A program made the translations under genes and the position numbers. Positions 35,101 through 48,180 of a DNA stretch of 64,000 nt are shown here, piece after piece (position 1 is the first letter of the stretch; every line of letters starts with the position of its first letter). The stretch is from Phoronis australis (lineage: Eukaryota > Phoronida > Phoronidae), in the NCBI GenBank assembly GCA_002633005.1, contig NMRA01000025.1, positions 853,785 to 917,784 on the forward strand, read 5' to 3'. The notes beneath the pieces were generated by a model that saw nothing but the letters and a program-made list of their open reading frames with translations, did not search any database and was not told the origin of the DNA.

Positions 35101-38100
35101 TTGAAGGCCACAATGCATGGCGTGCAGAACTCTGAAGCTTGCTTACGAAGGACACACTCAATAATGTCGTTGTCGCCTGGTAACATGAACAATTAAATGG
35201 GCAATCTTCATAGGTGTAATCGTTATGTAATCGCCCAATTGTTTGTATTGTGCATGTATTTTTTACCCGTGTATCTGTATGTGAAGCAGGGCCTGTATGT
35301 GAAGTACTTGTGATTTCTAGGAGCATGTTTGTTGAATAGCATGTGTCAGGTTGACTTATCCAAAACGGTAGATATGAATGGATTTCCCCTTTGAAATTTC
35401 CTTTTGGTCATAAACCATGCGACAGTGACTGAGTTTCACTGATGTCTTCAGGACTTGGAATTTTCCTCTTTTAAGAGGATTTCCCCTTTTTTAGTTTCAA
35501 TTTCTTCACTTGATTTCCAGTTTACTGTTTTTCCGTCTCTTTTTTATCAATATTTTGACTTTATTCATGTAAAATGTTTATTTCAGTTAAATTTCATGAC
35601 ACAAAAAACATTTCTATCAAACAAGCCTATTTATTTGTGGAACGATACATCACCTGTAAAATTTTCTTCTTTTTTGTCATTTGTCATTCCAAGCCACGTG
35701 TATTGCAGAATATTCAAATTTGAGATTAATTAATGCATTGAATAGTTTTAAAAATAGGCAAAATTTACTAAAAAATACCCAGTTCAAAACATGCGGAAGT
35801 AGAAGAACCTCATTGCAAATGAGTGAAAAGTGGCTAGTGAAATTTGATTTAAGGGGAAATCCAAAGTCTCAAGTGTTGTTTTCATTAACAACGTTGTAGG
35901 CACATTCCAACGTTATAACTAGTGATCCAACTTCCCTATAGATGTTATTTTTCCTTCTGTAACATTAAAGTTGTACATCTCAAATTTCACAACATTTGAG
36001 TATTCTGATAATCTGTATAATCTCACCGTTGCGTGGGTCATTTCAGAGTCTTATTGTAGTGTGATGGGAGGCAACAATGTCTTCACCACATTTAAAGCCA
36101 TCACTCCTCAAAAAAAATTACCTGAACGCTCCATCATTATGGCAATGACGAAGGTGAAGTATTATTTATGTCAGTCAGCTTGGTTTATTTATTGTCAAGT
36201 CTTGGTATTCTCCACAATCTGTTTCCACTCGTCACTGCGTCCAGTTTGAACTTTGCCGTGATGAGTTTGGTTTACTTGCGTCTAGTTTGAAAACCTATGC
36301 AACGAGTTTGAAGTATTGGGAGATTAGTCATTTTTTAAGCAAATCGTGATATGTTGGACTTTTAATACCAAAATCAATGTATTTATTCCAAGACTTAACA
36401 CACAGTCTCCAATGTACGGAGGTGGACTTTCGAATACGTACACGAATTTTATAATTTCAGTCGAGTTTGAGTTTTCTTTTGTGGAGAACGCTGAGGGTGT
36501 AATGGTTTTTAGGATGTTTTGTCTAATAATCCCTTTTATCTTAGAGAAAGATCGATATTGAGTCTCGAATGACTAGTTTGTATCAATGACAGTTTTAAAA
36601 TGAAATTGGCTTTGAACGTTTTTGCAACTAGTACTTTTAAGAAAAAAAGCAATGACTGGGTTTTGTTGGTTTGTGCAAAGTTTAAGTTATGCTACAGCAA
36701 AAGTGTTTGATGCAGGTTGACACTACTTGCAGCTATGCACTTAACAGTTCAACCAATCTGTAATTGTCTTTTCTGATCACAAAAGCTGATTCGGATCCTT
36801 GTTCACATCACCATGGATACGTGCAGTTCATGATAAAAGCAATCGGACAAAATACTGTATCCCTGTCATGACGGCTAATTCTGTTAACAAAAATTATTGT
36901 TTGTAACTTTTGTGTACAAAAGCAGTGTTCTCTTAATTCCCCCTTTGTGTCGGTTATCAAGAAAAATTATAATTCTGAAGCTGAATTCCTCTTCCGTCCG
37001 CGTGTGATGACAGGGAATGCCGGGTCATTTTATCCGAACACTTTAAAATTTGGCTTTTACTGCATGACTGTCTCGTAACTTATTGCGTTTGGCGCGCTTG
37101 CAGATGGACTCAACGTCCTTTTTTTATGAAGCTACACCTGGTGCTAACAGTCCCACGTCATGTAAGTAGTTATGCTGTCAACATTTTCTTAGTACATTTT
37201 ATTTCAGTTAGTGTTGTAGATAAATACAAAACAAGACATTACTGCCCAGGAATTGAAGTAACGTTATACCCAAGTAACATTAGTTAGGCTCATGGCAACA
37301 AATTGCCTTCATTGTGCAGTGAGATGTTTAAAGCTGCTATATGCAAGTTTAGCAAATGAGGTGATTAAAATCAAAGTGAGCCTTTTTTATTTTGACACCA
37401 GAGCGAGTTGTGATATTTGTTCCCCCTTGCTGTTTGTCCTTCCTTGCATTCTCGAATAGCCACAGGTTAGACTTTTTAAAGGACCTTATGATTAAATTTC
37501 TTGTGATTATTGTTAGAGAATGGTTTTTTGTTTTTTTCCTACCACAGTCGAAGGTCATGATTCATTTTGTTTACTTATAAAAGACGAAAAATTCAGTCTA
37601 TTTCATTGAATTTTATTTGCCTTATTTACCCAACTCGGGTTCAGCAACTTTAAATATTTCCTGGAAAAAACCAGCCACAATATTTTTGGAGAGTAAAATT
37701 AAGTTTGGTCTTGGTCATGCGTGGCCACATCTTGTCTTCCAGAGTTTGAGAGTCAGAGTGGATGATGGTTTCATGCTCTCTTTACTCTAAAGAGCTGTGT
37801 TTTGGTACCTTTTCACACTGTGTATTAAATGTCATACCATTCAATTCCAGCCGTGGTCGCTCTTTTGGCCGCTGGTCAGGTGCTCGGCATGCAACCAATC
37901 AAAGACGAGATCATCTCTTCGGACAATGACATAATGTTGACGTTCTTAGATGGAGTGAGTCATCCTCTTGCTAGTTATGGCCGTTTCATAATTATCCATT
38001 ATTTTAGCACAATTTTGGACTGTATTGATTTTCAAATGAGTTGTTGGATTTTTAATACAATGTGCATGACAAGTATAAATATTTGCCATGCACATTGTAT

Positions 38101-41100
38101 CAAACTGTATTGCTCTATAAACTGCTATAAAATAGTTACTGTTTTATAGCAGTTCATAGAGCAATAGACAGCCGGTAGATAGTGAGTGTTATTATTTGAG
38201 TCATGTCCAGAAAATCGACAATTTACAGATTCAAAGATAGAGTTAAGCTTAAACAATCTTAAAGCTAGATCAATGTATAAGCATTCCAATGATTTCTTTT
38301 CAAGTGTCTTTATGTTATTGTTTTGGTTGAACTTTCTAGGAGTCTTTTGACTACATTGGCTCCAGTCGCATGGCTTATGATATGGCCAATGGCAAGTTTC
38401 GAGCTAACGTGACTGACAGAAGCAAGGGGCTGCACAGTATATCATTGGACGATATAAAAGGCATTGTTGAGATCAGCCAGGTTGGGCTAGGGGTCAAGAC
38501 TAATCAGCTGTACCTGCACACTGATGCCAAGAACCGAGCTCAGCCTTATGTAGGTCCACCCTTGCGGCACATTTTCTAGATTTAGAAACTAATACCAGTC
38601 CTGTATCTGAACCTGTGCTTATATTTATGTAAGGATCAGGTGTCCTATGAGAAAGACTTCCGCAAAAACTGAGGAGTAAGTTTTTGAAATAGCGTGTGAG
38701 TGCAGCTTAAATTATGGTACGGGACGGTAAACATTTGGTGCACTTTGATGGAAACTTTTAAAAAAACGTTGTTCCAGGCATATATGCAAGGGCCTGTATA
38801 TTTGCATGTATATCATATGTGTGGTGGCTAGTACTGCGATATCAACTGCAATCTTTAATTGTGATTTTCCTGAAATGAAATTAAAGTACGGTTGCGGTGT
38901 ATTTGATGGTGATCAGGCTGTGAAATATTGACATTGTCTCCATTGCATTCTTTTAAAAAAATGTTATGCAACCCATTTTCGTTAGCCTATCGCAATGGGA
39001 AGCCAGGTAGCACCAGACATGACCACTCTGTGAAGGTTTTTGTTCCGTTTTGGAATCCCGTGTTGAATGTGGTTTTAAGTCGGGTGTGTAATTGGGGTGT
39101 TTGCTGGTTCCTCTGTTGGAGGTCAACTACTTTGCGTCTCCTTGTCATGCTACAATAAGGCTCAGTTTGTTCCCATATTCACATTTAACTTCTCATGTTT
39201 CATTCTGATTTGTCGTTCAAGGTTGGTGAAATGCTGAAGGTGTTCAACTCCACTGCACCAAATGTCAATCTCAGTGTTACTGAGGCAACAACCAAGACAC
39301 TTCCACCTGCATCACTACAGTCATTCCTGAAGCACAGCAACAAAGTACCAGGTGTACTGATTGCCGACCATGACAAAACCTTCCTCAACCAGTAACTATT
39401 TCATGTACACTTTGGTAGACAGTCATTCCTGGCTTGGATTTCAATTCTCTACTCACTTTAAGTTATTTTGTATATATGTGAGGCTTAATAATTGCTTTTC
39501 TGATTTATCAATACATTGGAAGGGTCTGTTGGCTTCAATTACTGTTATCATTTCTCTCATTGTGCTTTGTATTACGATCTGCAACTTTTTCTGATAATTA
39601 CATGTCAGACTTAAACACTGCCTGTATTTTTGGTAATTGTTATCTTGTTGTTTTGGAAAATATTGAATTTCGTTCATTTTATTGTGTATTTGATTGCTGG
39701 TATGCTCACCATAGTCAAGTGAATTGCTTATGAGCATGTAAAGTCATATTTTATGAATCAGTGTTTTAATTAATGCATGTTAGGAATGGGTAAAATGAAA
39801 TGGTCACAGAGGCTGACGTGTACCTGTGTTATTCCAGGTTCTATCACAGCATCTATGACGAGGCAGAACTGATTGATGCTGAGTACCCTGTAGATCTTCC
39901 CGAAAATGAGACCATTGTGACTAAACAAGCTGAGCATCTCCAGAAGGTGGCAACACTAGTGGCGAGGGCGCTGTACACAATGGCAACGGGTAAACCTGAC
40001 AGCACACATATTGAAGCAAACCTAACAACGGTGGGTCTGGTCTCTCTTTCATGTTCATGCAATCTTGTGTCAGCGTCTAATCTTTGTACTATAAATAGAT
40101 CTTGGAAATTATTTTTTATCCACATAAACTGTATTACACTTGAGCACAGAATATTAGACACTTATCTACAGATCACAGAAAAGCAAAAAACCAAAAATAA
40201 TTCTGAATTCAATTCTGATTAGACCCCTGGCCCAGATATGTTGTCTGCGATATGCAGTTGATGGATGTGTGTGCAGTACAAAAACTTTCATCAAAAGTCT
40301 GGCATGAAAAAATTATCAATCAAAACACACTCTGGAAACTCTATTTGAGTTCAAATTTTCTGCCCACTCCTTCCACGGATTCAGAAGAGCAGTGTGCTGC
40401 ATCTTCCTCTGTCATGGTTTGTGGACAACTAACAACTCTGTGTGCTCTGAACTCAAGTCTGTAAGCTCCATGGCCAGAGAACAGTTACCGCCTCCAGATC
40501 TACACAGACTGCCAGCTAGTAATCAATTAAGCTTTTTACAGGTCTGCTCACTGAATTGTTCCTTGACCCTGATACTATTGTGTCACATCATGTTCAGTTG
40601 CTCGTTTCTTTATTTCAGGTCAATCGTCTACTGTACTGTTACGTTCACAACAGATCATGTGACCTGTTCCAGTCTGTGCTTAGTGTTAGCAATGGCAATT
40701 TATTAGGTGAGTCAAACGTGATGTGACATTTTTCCTTGTCTTGACACACTAAGTATCAAAACTATGACAAATTAAGAACATTGAACAAATGATTGAGTTT
40801 AATGGTATAAACACGAAACACGAAAATAATTTGGCAGGCACGCTACGTGTGGCAGGCATGCTAGGCGTGGCAGGCACGCTACGTGTGGCAGGCACGCTAG
40901 GCATGGCAGGCACGCTAGGCGTGGCAGGCACGCTACGCCTGCCAGGCACACTACGCATGGCAGAGCTTTCAGGATGGAATTATGAGCTTAAAAAAACTTT
41001 TCGCACGGAAAACCGTGAAATAATTTCAGCTACAACGGAGATTGAAAAATTCTTGGTCCCTGGTTTGGAGAAATAAATAAAGTGATCTGTTGGCATTGGC

Positions 41101-44008
41101 ATTGTTACTGTTGCGTTAACTATGATTTTTCTTTCCAGCCAAACAACAAAATTTCTCTCTATATGTGGGAGTTTCTTACCAAAGCAGTTGGCTGACCTTA
41201 TTAACCAGAAATCTACTAGCCCTCTACACTGGTGAAGTGGCCAACATAACTTACAGCGATGAAAGCCCTGAATCCGACAATGATAAGAAGTGTAAAGATT
41301 TGAATCGCAACAGCAAAGACAAGGTGTAGATTAAAAATGGCGTTATCATAACAGTTTGTTCTGGTCTATGTTTTGTTTTGTTTTTGAAAATGGAGTTGGT
41401 ATTACGCTTCTTTCATAGTTGTTATCTTTTTCAAAAAAGAGAATCCACCAAAGGTGAGCAAAAACTATGCAGGATTTGTTTTTCATTTAATGCAGGCAGG
41501 CATTTTGGATCATTTCAAAATGAATCGGGGTAGAGACCAGAACGAACTGTGCATTTTTTTGACATTGTGTATAATTTTGTCTAGATAACAATCCTGTGAA
41601 ATTATTTCTCATGTGCTCCACAAGTTAATGACTAATCATTCTGAAACTAGTAAGTTGTGCCTCGGCACCATGTGATTTTATAAACTACTTATTTTTTCTT
41701 GTCGGTGAAGTTTGTTGCATCCAGGACATTTTTCCTGGACTGACCGGCGTTCCTTGGGTTGTTACCGGATATAACGTTCCCGTAGTTTTCTCCACTGAAT
41801 AACAGACATCAAACTGGTTCTCAAAATGTGGACATGTTATGTCTGATTATTGCTCTTCCTTCCTCGCTCCATTCATCGCCATCCTTCCATTCTCGTTCCA
41901 GTCATCCCTGTATTCTCTTCCTCAATTGTTCTGCCTGCCTTTCATGCGGTTGATCATATTTTTCCATTTAGATTTAAACTAATTCAACATGTAATGCATT
42001 TTTGATTTGTGCTCTAGGTGTTTTGTGTCCAAATTCTCTCTCGTTTCTAAATGTTTCATTGTTCCTGCATGTGTAGATGTTAATTAAGGAACTAACTGTT
42101 TCAGGATGAGCCTTGGTTCTACTTGCCACAGCAGGGACCTCTGGTGGATGGTGTGAGACACCCCGCCTGTATTAAAACTCTTGCCAACTACTCCTCTGCT
42201 ATATCACCAGCTTTTGTCATATCTGGTATGCACCTCATCTCTTAGAAATTTTTTATAATGTTTATTATGAAAAATGTAATGTACAATTATAATTGGAATT
42301 AAGTCCAGAAAGTGCTTTATAGCCTAGAAGGCATTATGTCTCCTAGGAATCATTTACACTTGCTGAGTCAGACATCCTTCATACTTCTGGTGACTGTTTC
42401 ATGAAAAGTGACTTAAGACTCAAATCAATAATTTGGTCGTACGCTCCACACAACTACAAGTATTTGGTCGTACGCTCCACACAACTACAAGTATTTCTGA
42501 GAAATATTAAATCTCACTTGTCAGAGCAAAAATGCAAAGTTTCTTAGAATAAATTATTCACACATAACTGCTAGTTATTGAGATAATAAATTATTTCTGG
42601 AGTTTGATGCGCTTGTAATTACTTGCCTTGGATAAACTTTTTCAACAGTTGTCAAGTGGGAGCGCAAGATTATGTCACTTACATGAAGAAGATCTGTGGT
42701 GAAATTTAATTGAATCTAGCTTTTTAAAAGTTTTTATAAGAATATCTCTGTTTAAAAACAGGCATTAGGATATATGTCTTTTTCACTTGTTGGTCAGTCT
42801 TCTCTTGTCCACAGCAAATAAGGTGGCTGTTTCATGGTAAGTGGCTTACACTCACACTTCACAAATGTTGGATGAAGTTTTATCCAAATAATTATGAGGG
42901 GATCGCAGTTTAGAAATAATTGATAGAAATTATCTCAGTAGCAAGCAGCTGTTTGTATGTCCGTGGAGGCTGAACTTTTGCTTTAGTGAGATTTATTTAT
43001 TTTTCAGAAATAGTGGTGGGGAGCTTAATATCAAATAGTTGTGGGAGCTTAATATCAAATTGCTGACTTAAGCCTTAAGTCACTTTTCGTTTTCATGAAG
43101 TTTGTTTTCATTCTCTTCTGGAGGAAAGAGTATGTGTCCTTTGTACAATGTGTCAAATGTGTCTATACTTCAAGTGGATATGAGATGTGTGTGCAACAAC
43201 AGAGTTGTGGTGCACGAGAAAATGAATACAGCTAATCATGAGACAAGACATTTGTTGAGAATGGCGGGTGATCTTTGAAGAAGGATTCTCTGCCATGAAT
43301 ATAAACATAGTTACTGTCAGTGGTTTCCATGACAGCAGCATTTTTGCATACAACAAGGGATGACGTTATCCATTAGCACAGTGTTTACCAGTAATCTTGC
43401 GAATAATCTTTTAAGATTATTTTAAAAAAACTATTTTATCCTTTGCGCAGCCTTGAACATGTCTTAACGGTTGCAGAATTCTATACATTGGTCTTTTTTT
43501 CTCGTTCAAGGGGCAAATAAAAGGATGAAAATGGCGGTCGTTTTATTCTCTGTTTAACCACTTCGTCAATTCTTTTTAGGTTACAATTATTCTTCGGGAG
43601 AGTATCCAACATGGGCAGAAAGTATTTGGTCCACCGAAATTTATGTCAAGGTTTTCATGATCCCCAGTGAGAAACTTAAGGTGAGTTGCTAGTCAGGATT
43701 TCTGTTAAGGTACCTGAGTAAATGTAATTCTCACTTTACTTGGCATTTGCTTGAAAAAATTCCCAATATTGTTGTAGCTTTATGTGCTTCATATGATTTT
43801 GAGAGCAATATTTTAGCAGAAAACGTTTACACGAGAATGTGATATCACTTCTATTATTTTGCAGACGGTCACCTTGTCCATAGGTGTCATCATCTTCCTT
43901 GTCTCCGGTGTCATCATTTACTTCGTGTCAAAACGCGCCAATATTCTGTTTGCCGGTAACACATCACAGGTGTTTGTGAGGTCAGAAGCCTCAGCCGTCT
44001 CCAGCTAG
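32117..44008 (+). CDS. NCSTN: Nicastrin, exons 2-17 (signal-peptide exon not found)
   Basis: Nicastrin is the large glycosylated subunit of gamma-secretase, a type I membrane protein that gates substrate entry. Exons: 32117-32218, 33231-33363, 33589-33710, 34626-34768, 35038-35179, 36047-36153, 37104-37161, 37851-37954, 38340-38549, 39222-39391, 39838-40030, 40619-40706, 41139-41323, 42105-42225, 43580-43680, 43865-44008 (stop TAG 44006-44008). Every junction has GT/AG and compatible phase, giving about 706 residues; human nicastrin is 709 with its signal peptide. Landmarks are ILNGTHQFGCS near the start, STSFFYEATPGANSPTS, the conserved DYIGSSRMAYDM (DYIGS motif), LPPASLQSFLKH, and a final single membrane helix (LSIGVIIFLVSGVIIYFV) followed by a short tail. 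About a dozen N-x-S/T sequons are visible, as expected for a heavily glycosylated ectodomain. Exon 1 must end in phase 1 upstream of 32117; no convincing signal peptide was seen. Confidence 0.92.
38055..38165. repeat. Two adjacent hairpins in nicastrin intron 9
   Basis: Hairpin 1: 38055-38068 (ATACAATGTGCATG) pairs exactly with 38087-38100. Hairpin 2: 38109-38132 pairs with 38142-38165 over 24 bases with one mismatch (ATTGCTCTATAAACTGCTAT and its complement), leaving a 9-base loop. They lie about 100-210 bases after the exon-9 donor at 37954. Confidence 0.85.
40833..40963. repeat. 18-bp minisatellite in nicastrin intron 13
   Basis: About seven units of GGCAGGCACGCTACGTGT with alternating GGCGT/GTGT ends. 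The unit is a multiple of three, so both strands stay open across it. It lies between nicastrin exons and contains no splice-site context, so I treat it as non-coding. Confidence 0.9.
42430..42495. repeat. Short tandem duplication in nicastrin intron 15
   Basis: TTTGGTCGTACGCTCCACAC plus the following bases is present twice in tandem (unit about 33 bases). Small and intronic. Confidence 0.8.
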
Positions 44009-44083
44009 GTCTTTCCGTCTGTTTTCGCCTCTGAAGGTCAAAGTCTGAAAAGGACTGTTTCTTGTTCCTAGTTGTTTATGCAN

Positions 44084-44250
44084 ATTTACTTCGTGTCAAA
44101 ACGCGCCAATATTCTGTTTGCCGGTAACACATCACAGGTGTTTGTGAGGTCAGAAGCCTTAGCCGTCTCCAGCTAGGTCTTTCCGTCTGTTTTTGCCGCT
44201 GAAGGTCAAAGTCTGAAAAGGACTGTTTCTTGTTCCTAGTTGTTTATGCA
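44084..44250 (+). pseudogene. Partial repeat of the nicastrin terminal exon and 3' UTR
   Basis: Bases 44084-44250 repeat 43916-44082 almost exactly: the last part of the nicastrin transmembrane exon, its TAG stop and the start of the 3' UTR. The repeat starts directly after a single N at 44083. It differs at a few bases, such as Ser-to-Leu in the tail and one change in the UTR. It has no splice acceptor of its own, so it is not a usable exon. It is most likely an overlap between contigs of different haplotypes. Confidence 0.85.
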
Positions 44251-45398
44251 AAATTCCGGAAAGTCAAATGCTGCTTGAAAGTCAAGAAATCTCTGACACC
44301 TAATACCTAACAATTTGTATACATTGTATCTCCTAATCAACAAATTTTTTTATCCGTTTTGCAAATCTAATGAAATGGAAAACTGCCACTGTGTTGCACG
44401 TGCAGCAGCTGTGGTTTCCTTAATTTTGCACCACCATTTTTTAATGTTACAAAAAATATAGTGTGCAATAGTAAGAGTTATGTCTGGGCCAGTTTTATGT
44501 TGAGTGAGGTATTCTCTAGTTTTGGCTGTCTTAGCTAACAAATGGATACTGCCTCATCGTGCCAGACTGTTGCTTGGAGACAAATTTTTCTTTCAGGTTT
44601 TGTCTTTATCAGTCTGCATCAATTTGTGGTATTTATAATTTATTTTGAAATATCAGAATCGGAATAGAAACCATCAAATCACATGTGTGCTTCCCATAGT
44701 TTTGCATTAGTCTATTCACTCTTAAATCATTCAGCACGAGACCATTGGAGCCATAACATGAAACCAGTGGCCACAACCTTTGTCCATCGTCAGTTTATCT
44801 TACACACAATCAGTGACTAGTGAAAACAAGGTTGATCACTGAAAAGAATGAAAACAATTTCACATATAGATATGTACATTGTTTTTTCTAGTTATTAGTG
44901 AAAAATTTTATTTGGTCTTATGTTTGTCACACACACACAAAAACTCTTTTTTAATTAGCATCTTCAGTTGGCTATACCTTTGGCATTTTAGTGATAGGAA
45001 TTTTCTTAAAACTGCATTTTTCCGTTTATTTGTAAATGGTGAATTCTTAATGGAGCTTTAGGGTTTAAAAACATTCTCACGGTCATTTAAACTTGAAATG
45101 TTGCCAACTGATCCGGCAGTTGAAGCCACTGGCAATGCATACTGCACACAGCTTTTTGAATTCACAATTTTAGGGTTGTCCAACCCCAAGTCTCTTAAGT
45201 GTTTTCTTCAGTTGCTGATGGTTTCCACTTTCTTGTTAGTTACAAAAATGGAATCCTATCGCAGAAAGGAGTGTTATGAGAATGATTTTATGAAAGTAAG
45301 AGGCCTAAATACAGCAAAATGCAACTTTAAATAGTTAGAAGCAGCAAGCAGTCCTTTTCAGTTCCAAGTGTTAGCATTTCTATATTTTATCAAAAAAG

Positions 45399-45840
45399 TT
45401 AAAAACCGGACGATCGCCGCACAAATAAAAAAGTTCATGTTCAATTCAACGTTTCGTCTTTTCATAAGACATCAGGATCATATTTACAACAATTTAGGAC
45501 AACAAGTGCCAACATACAGCTCGGGTAACATCCATAAATTGAAGTAAGATATACAGGAATATAGTCAGTAGCTGGTCATCACCATAGTTGCAGGGTCACT
45601 GAGCTACTGATTCTGTGAATAACATGCAGAGCTCAGTGACCCTGCAGCTATGGTTATGACCAGCTACTGACTATATTCCCTGTATCTCTCCCTTCACTTT
45701 ATGGATGTTACCCGAGCTGTATGTTGGCACTTGTTGTCCTAAATTGTTGTAAATATGATCCTGATGATGTCTAATGAAAAGATGATACGTTGAATTGAAC
45801 ATGAACTTTTTTATTTGTGCGGCGATCGTCCGGTTTTTAA
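45399..45840. mobile_element. Foldback MITE, near-perfect 440-bp palindrome with TTAA ends
   Basis: Left arm 45401-45606 and right arm 45628-45838 are inverted copies with few differences; the loop is about 20 bases. The ends read TTAA-AAACCGGACGATCGCC and the complement, so a TTAA target duplication is likely (45399-45402 and 45837-45840). No coding frame of note. Each arm carries a CCTGATGATGTCT...GAAAAGA-type motif. It lies in the nicastrin-CKS1 intergenic region. Confidence 0.85.
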
Positions 45841-46601
45841 TCTTATTGTGGCCAAAAACTGATTTAAGTACCAAATAAGTTCCATAGTGTATGAAGTGTT
45901 CTTCAAAAACATGATGGATGTGACCACTGACTGTCCTTGAAAGCTGTCAAATAGTTTGAATCACAGATAGAAGAAATGCTTATGCATGTTAGTCCATTGA
46001 TGTCATGAGGATCTTGGCAGGGTCAACTTAATGTGTGGCCCAATATATGTGTCTCCTTAGTGTGTGTACCTAGTGATGAACGAAGGGTAACAAGACATGA
46101 CTGTAATGCGTGATAGCATACAAAGACGTTGTAGCATTTCAGTCGGTTTGTGATTGTTATGCACTAAAATATATTTGCGAATGCGAAAACCTGAACTGAA
46201 AAGATAGTCGTTGACGGTAACGAGTTATAACAAAGTAAAATGACGACTGTCTAGTATGTAATGAGATTTTTCAGTCCTTTAGAGTGCAGCCAAGGTTTCA
46301 AACTGTCAATACAAATAAGTCTAGTAGGTGGCAGTGAGAAGCAATCCCGTGAATTCTACCTGATTCAGGGTTTCACTGTGTGTAATTATGAATACTAAGT
46401 CACTGTGGAATGAATGATTTCAGTCAAAAACATGAACCAAAACAAGTTTTCATGGACAGCTTTGCATGGGGTTTCATAACGCAAAGATGAAACTTTCTAG
46501 ACAGGGAGCCTTGTTGAATATTGATGTTCTTATTTATTTTTTGTACTTTGTGTGTAGAAAATAACTTTTTTGAAAACTGAATACTGCGTTATGAACACAC
46601 A

Positions 46602-46789
46602 TTGATCCTTATGGTGGTGACAGCATCCAATGAGCATATGTTGATCCTTATGGTGGTGACAGCATCCAATGAGCATATGTTGATCCTCATGGTGGTGACA
46701 GCATCCAATGAGCATATGTTGATCCTTATGGTGGTGACAGCATCCAATGAGCATATGTTGATCCTTATGGTGGTGACAGCATCCAATGA
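46602..46789. repeat. 39-bp minisatellite, nearly 5 units
   Basis: Units of TTGATCCTTATGGTGGTGAC plus 19 bases. 39 is a multiple of three, so several frames on both strands remain open (for example repeats of LMVVTASNEHMLI). I see no flanking gene structure and treat those frames as artefacts. Confidence 0.9.
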
Positions 46790-47643
46790 ATTACTGTCAA
46801 TACAATAGTCATGTCATCTGTGAGATTAATAAATTTTAATAAGAGTACAACGTTCAATGATACGGAGTAAAAACAGTGTTTGTCATCTTTTGACCTTCAT
46901 TAAGTTAACTGATGTATTTAAAATATTTTGTAATTGCTAATTTTGTGATCTTGGGATCCCACTTTGTTTAAAGTGGAGCACCATTTTGAAGCACACTCAA
47001 AGTTCAACAGATCAAGTAGAGTATCAGATTCCAGTATAAACTGCTCAGGCACAGATGCTTAGCCATGCAAGCCATTAGGTCCACAAAACCAAAACAAAGG
47101 GGGCGCTACAATTGAAATGACTGCATTATGTTTGTTTTGTCAGCCACTCAGAAATGATTATGCACAATACTTATTTGTTCCATGTTCCATCATATACTTA
47201 TTTTCAAAGGTAGCAAAGCACACTTGTTATTGTTTTGAACTTGTCATTGTTTTATTATTTGTACATAATGCTTAATTGTATACAGTTTACTTAATGTAAT
47301 AAAAATTGGTATCTTTACAGCATTGCTTTAATTTTTAGATGTTATGAACCTCACAATAGTGTTGTCAACAAGAGATGATTTGCATGCCAAGCTTTCCTCA
47401 AAACATATCTTCCAACTCAACTGGTAACATTTGAGGCAATAATGGACCCAACAGATTCTTGTAGCTGACAACTGTTTAACTTTTAAAGTCTCATATGTGC
47501 AAGCCAAGATACGTAATCCTTTTTAGCAGGTTGACGCACCCAAGAAACTTGATAGAAATGTTTACTTTTCACGTGTGTGTTGTTTTTAGGTGGATTTGTG
47601 AATAATGAATATGGAAAATTTTGATCGCGTATTTTACATAACA

Positions 47644-47649
47644 TTTATT
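47644..47649 (-). terminator. Candidate CKS1 polyadenylation signal
   Basis: Read on the minus strand this is AATAAA, about 530 bases downstream of the CKS1 stop at 48181. It is plausible by position; other AT-rich hexamers nearby are not excluded. Confidence 0.35.
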
Positions 47650-48180
47650 TCCAAAGTCAACATGAGTTGACAAAACAACAATACTTTTCATAACAGTAAT
47701 AAACACATCCGAAGAGTTTCAAAATACAAGGACACTTTTCTACTTGGCTACTAAATAAAATGTAAAACTTAAAAGTACATTTAATATCATGCTGTTGCTG
47801 ACATTCAGCACGACTAAGTTAAATATTTAACGTGTAGGTAAAATACCACAGACATAATGGCTGCACTTGATTGATTTCATAGGTTCTGCAAGGTCAACCA
47901 ACTAAGATATCTGATTTGTTTAAAAGCTGTTGTCATTAAGATCCTATCGGATGTCTTGGCCAGTTGACCCAGCGCAGACAATCAAGTGCACCCAATACGT
48001 AAACAGGTATGCACTCTGTGTGACACTATTGCTTTGAGCTTTTCCGCTGATATATTTCAGCCTTTTAAAGATGACTTGGCAACACTCCATCTAAATCTCA
48101 GTTCTCGCATACAATTATGCAGGCTGTCAGAGTGAGGTGGCAAATCAATAAATACGTGATTAACTTGTTGGTGTCTCGTC

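Larger units (their letters stand above)
44251..48180. other. Nicastrin 3' region and intergenic spacer
   Basis: Apart from the foldback element at 45.4 kb and the minisatellite at 46.6 kb I see no gene. Part is presumably nicastrin 3' UTR; AATAAA at 47298-47303 is one candidate end signal, but nothing links it to the gene. The last 0.5 kb is probably CKS1 3' UTR on the other strand. Confidence 0.5.

Noticed and set aside
40232-40550. Extra nicastrin exon between 40030 and 40619
   Set aside because: Frames here look protein-like in part, but exon 12 joins exon 13 in phase and matches the expected protein without it.
46602-46789. Open frames on both strands across the 39-bp repeat as a repeat-protein gene
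   Set aside because: The unit length is a multiple of three, so frames stay open by construction; there is no promoter, splice or conservation evidence.
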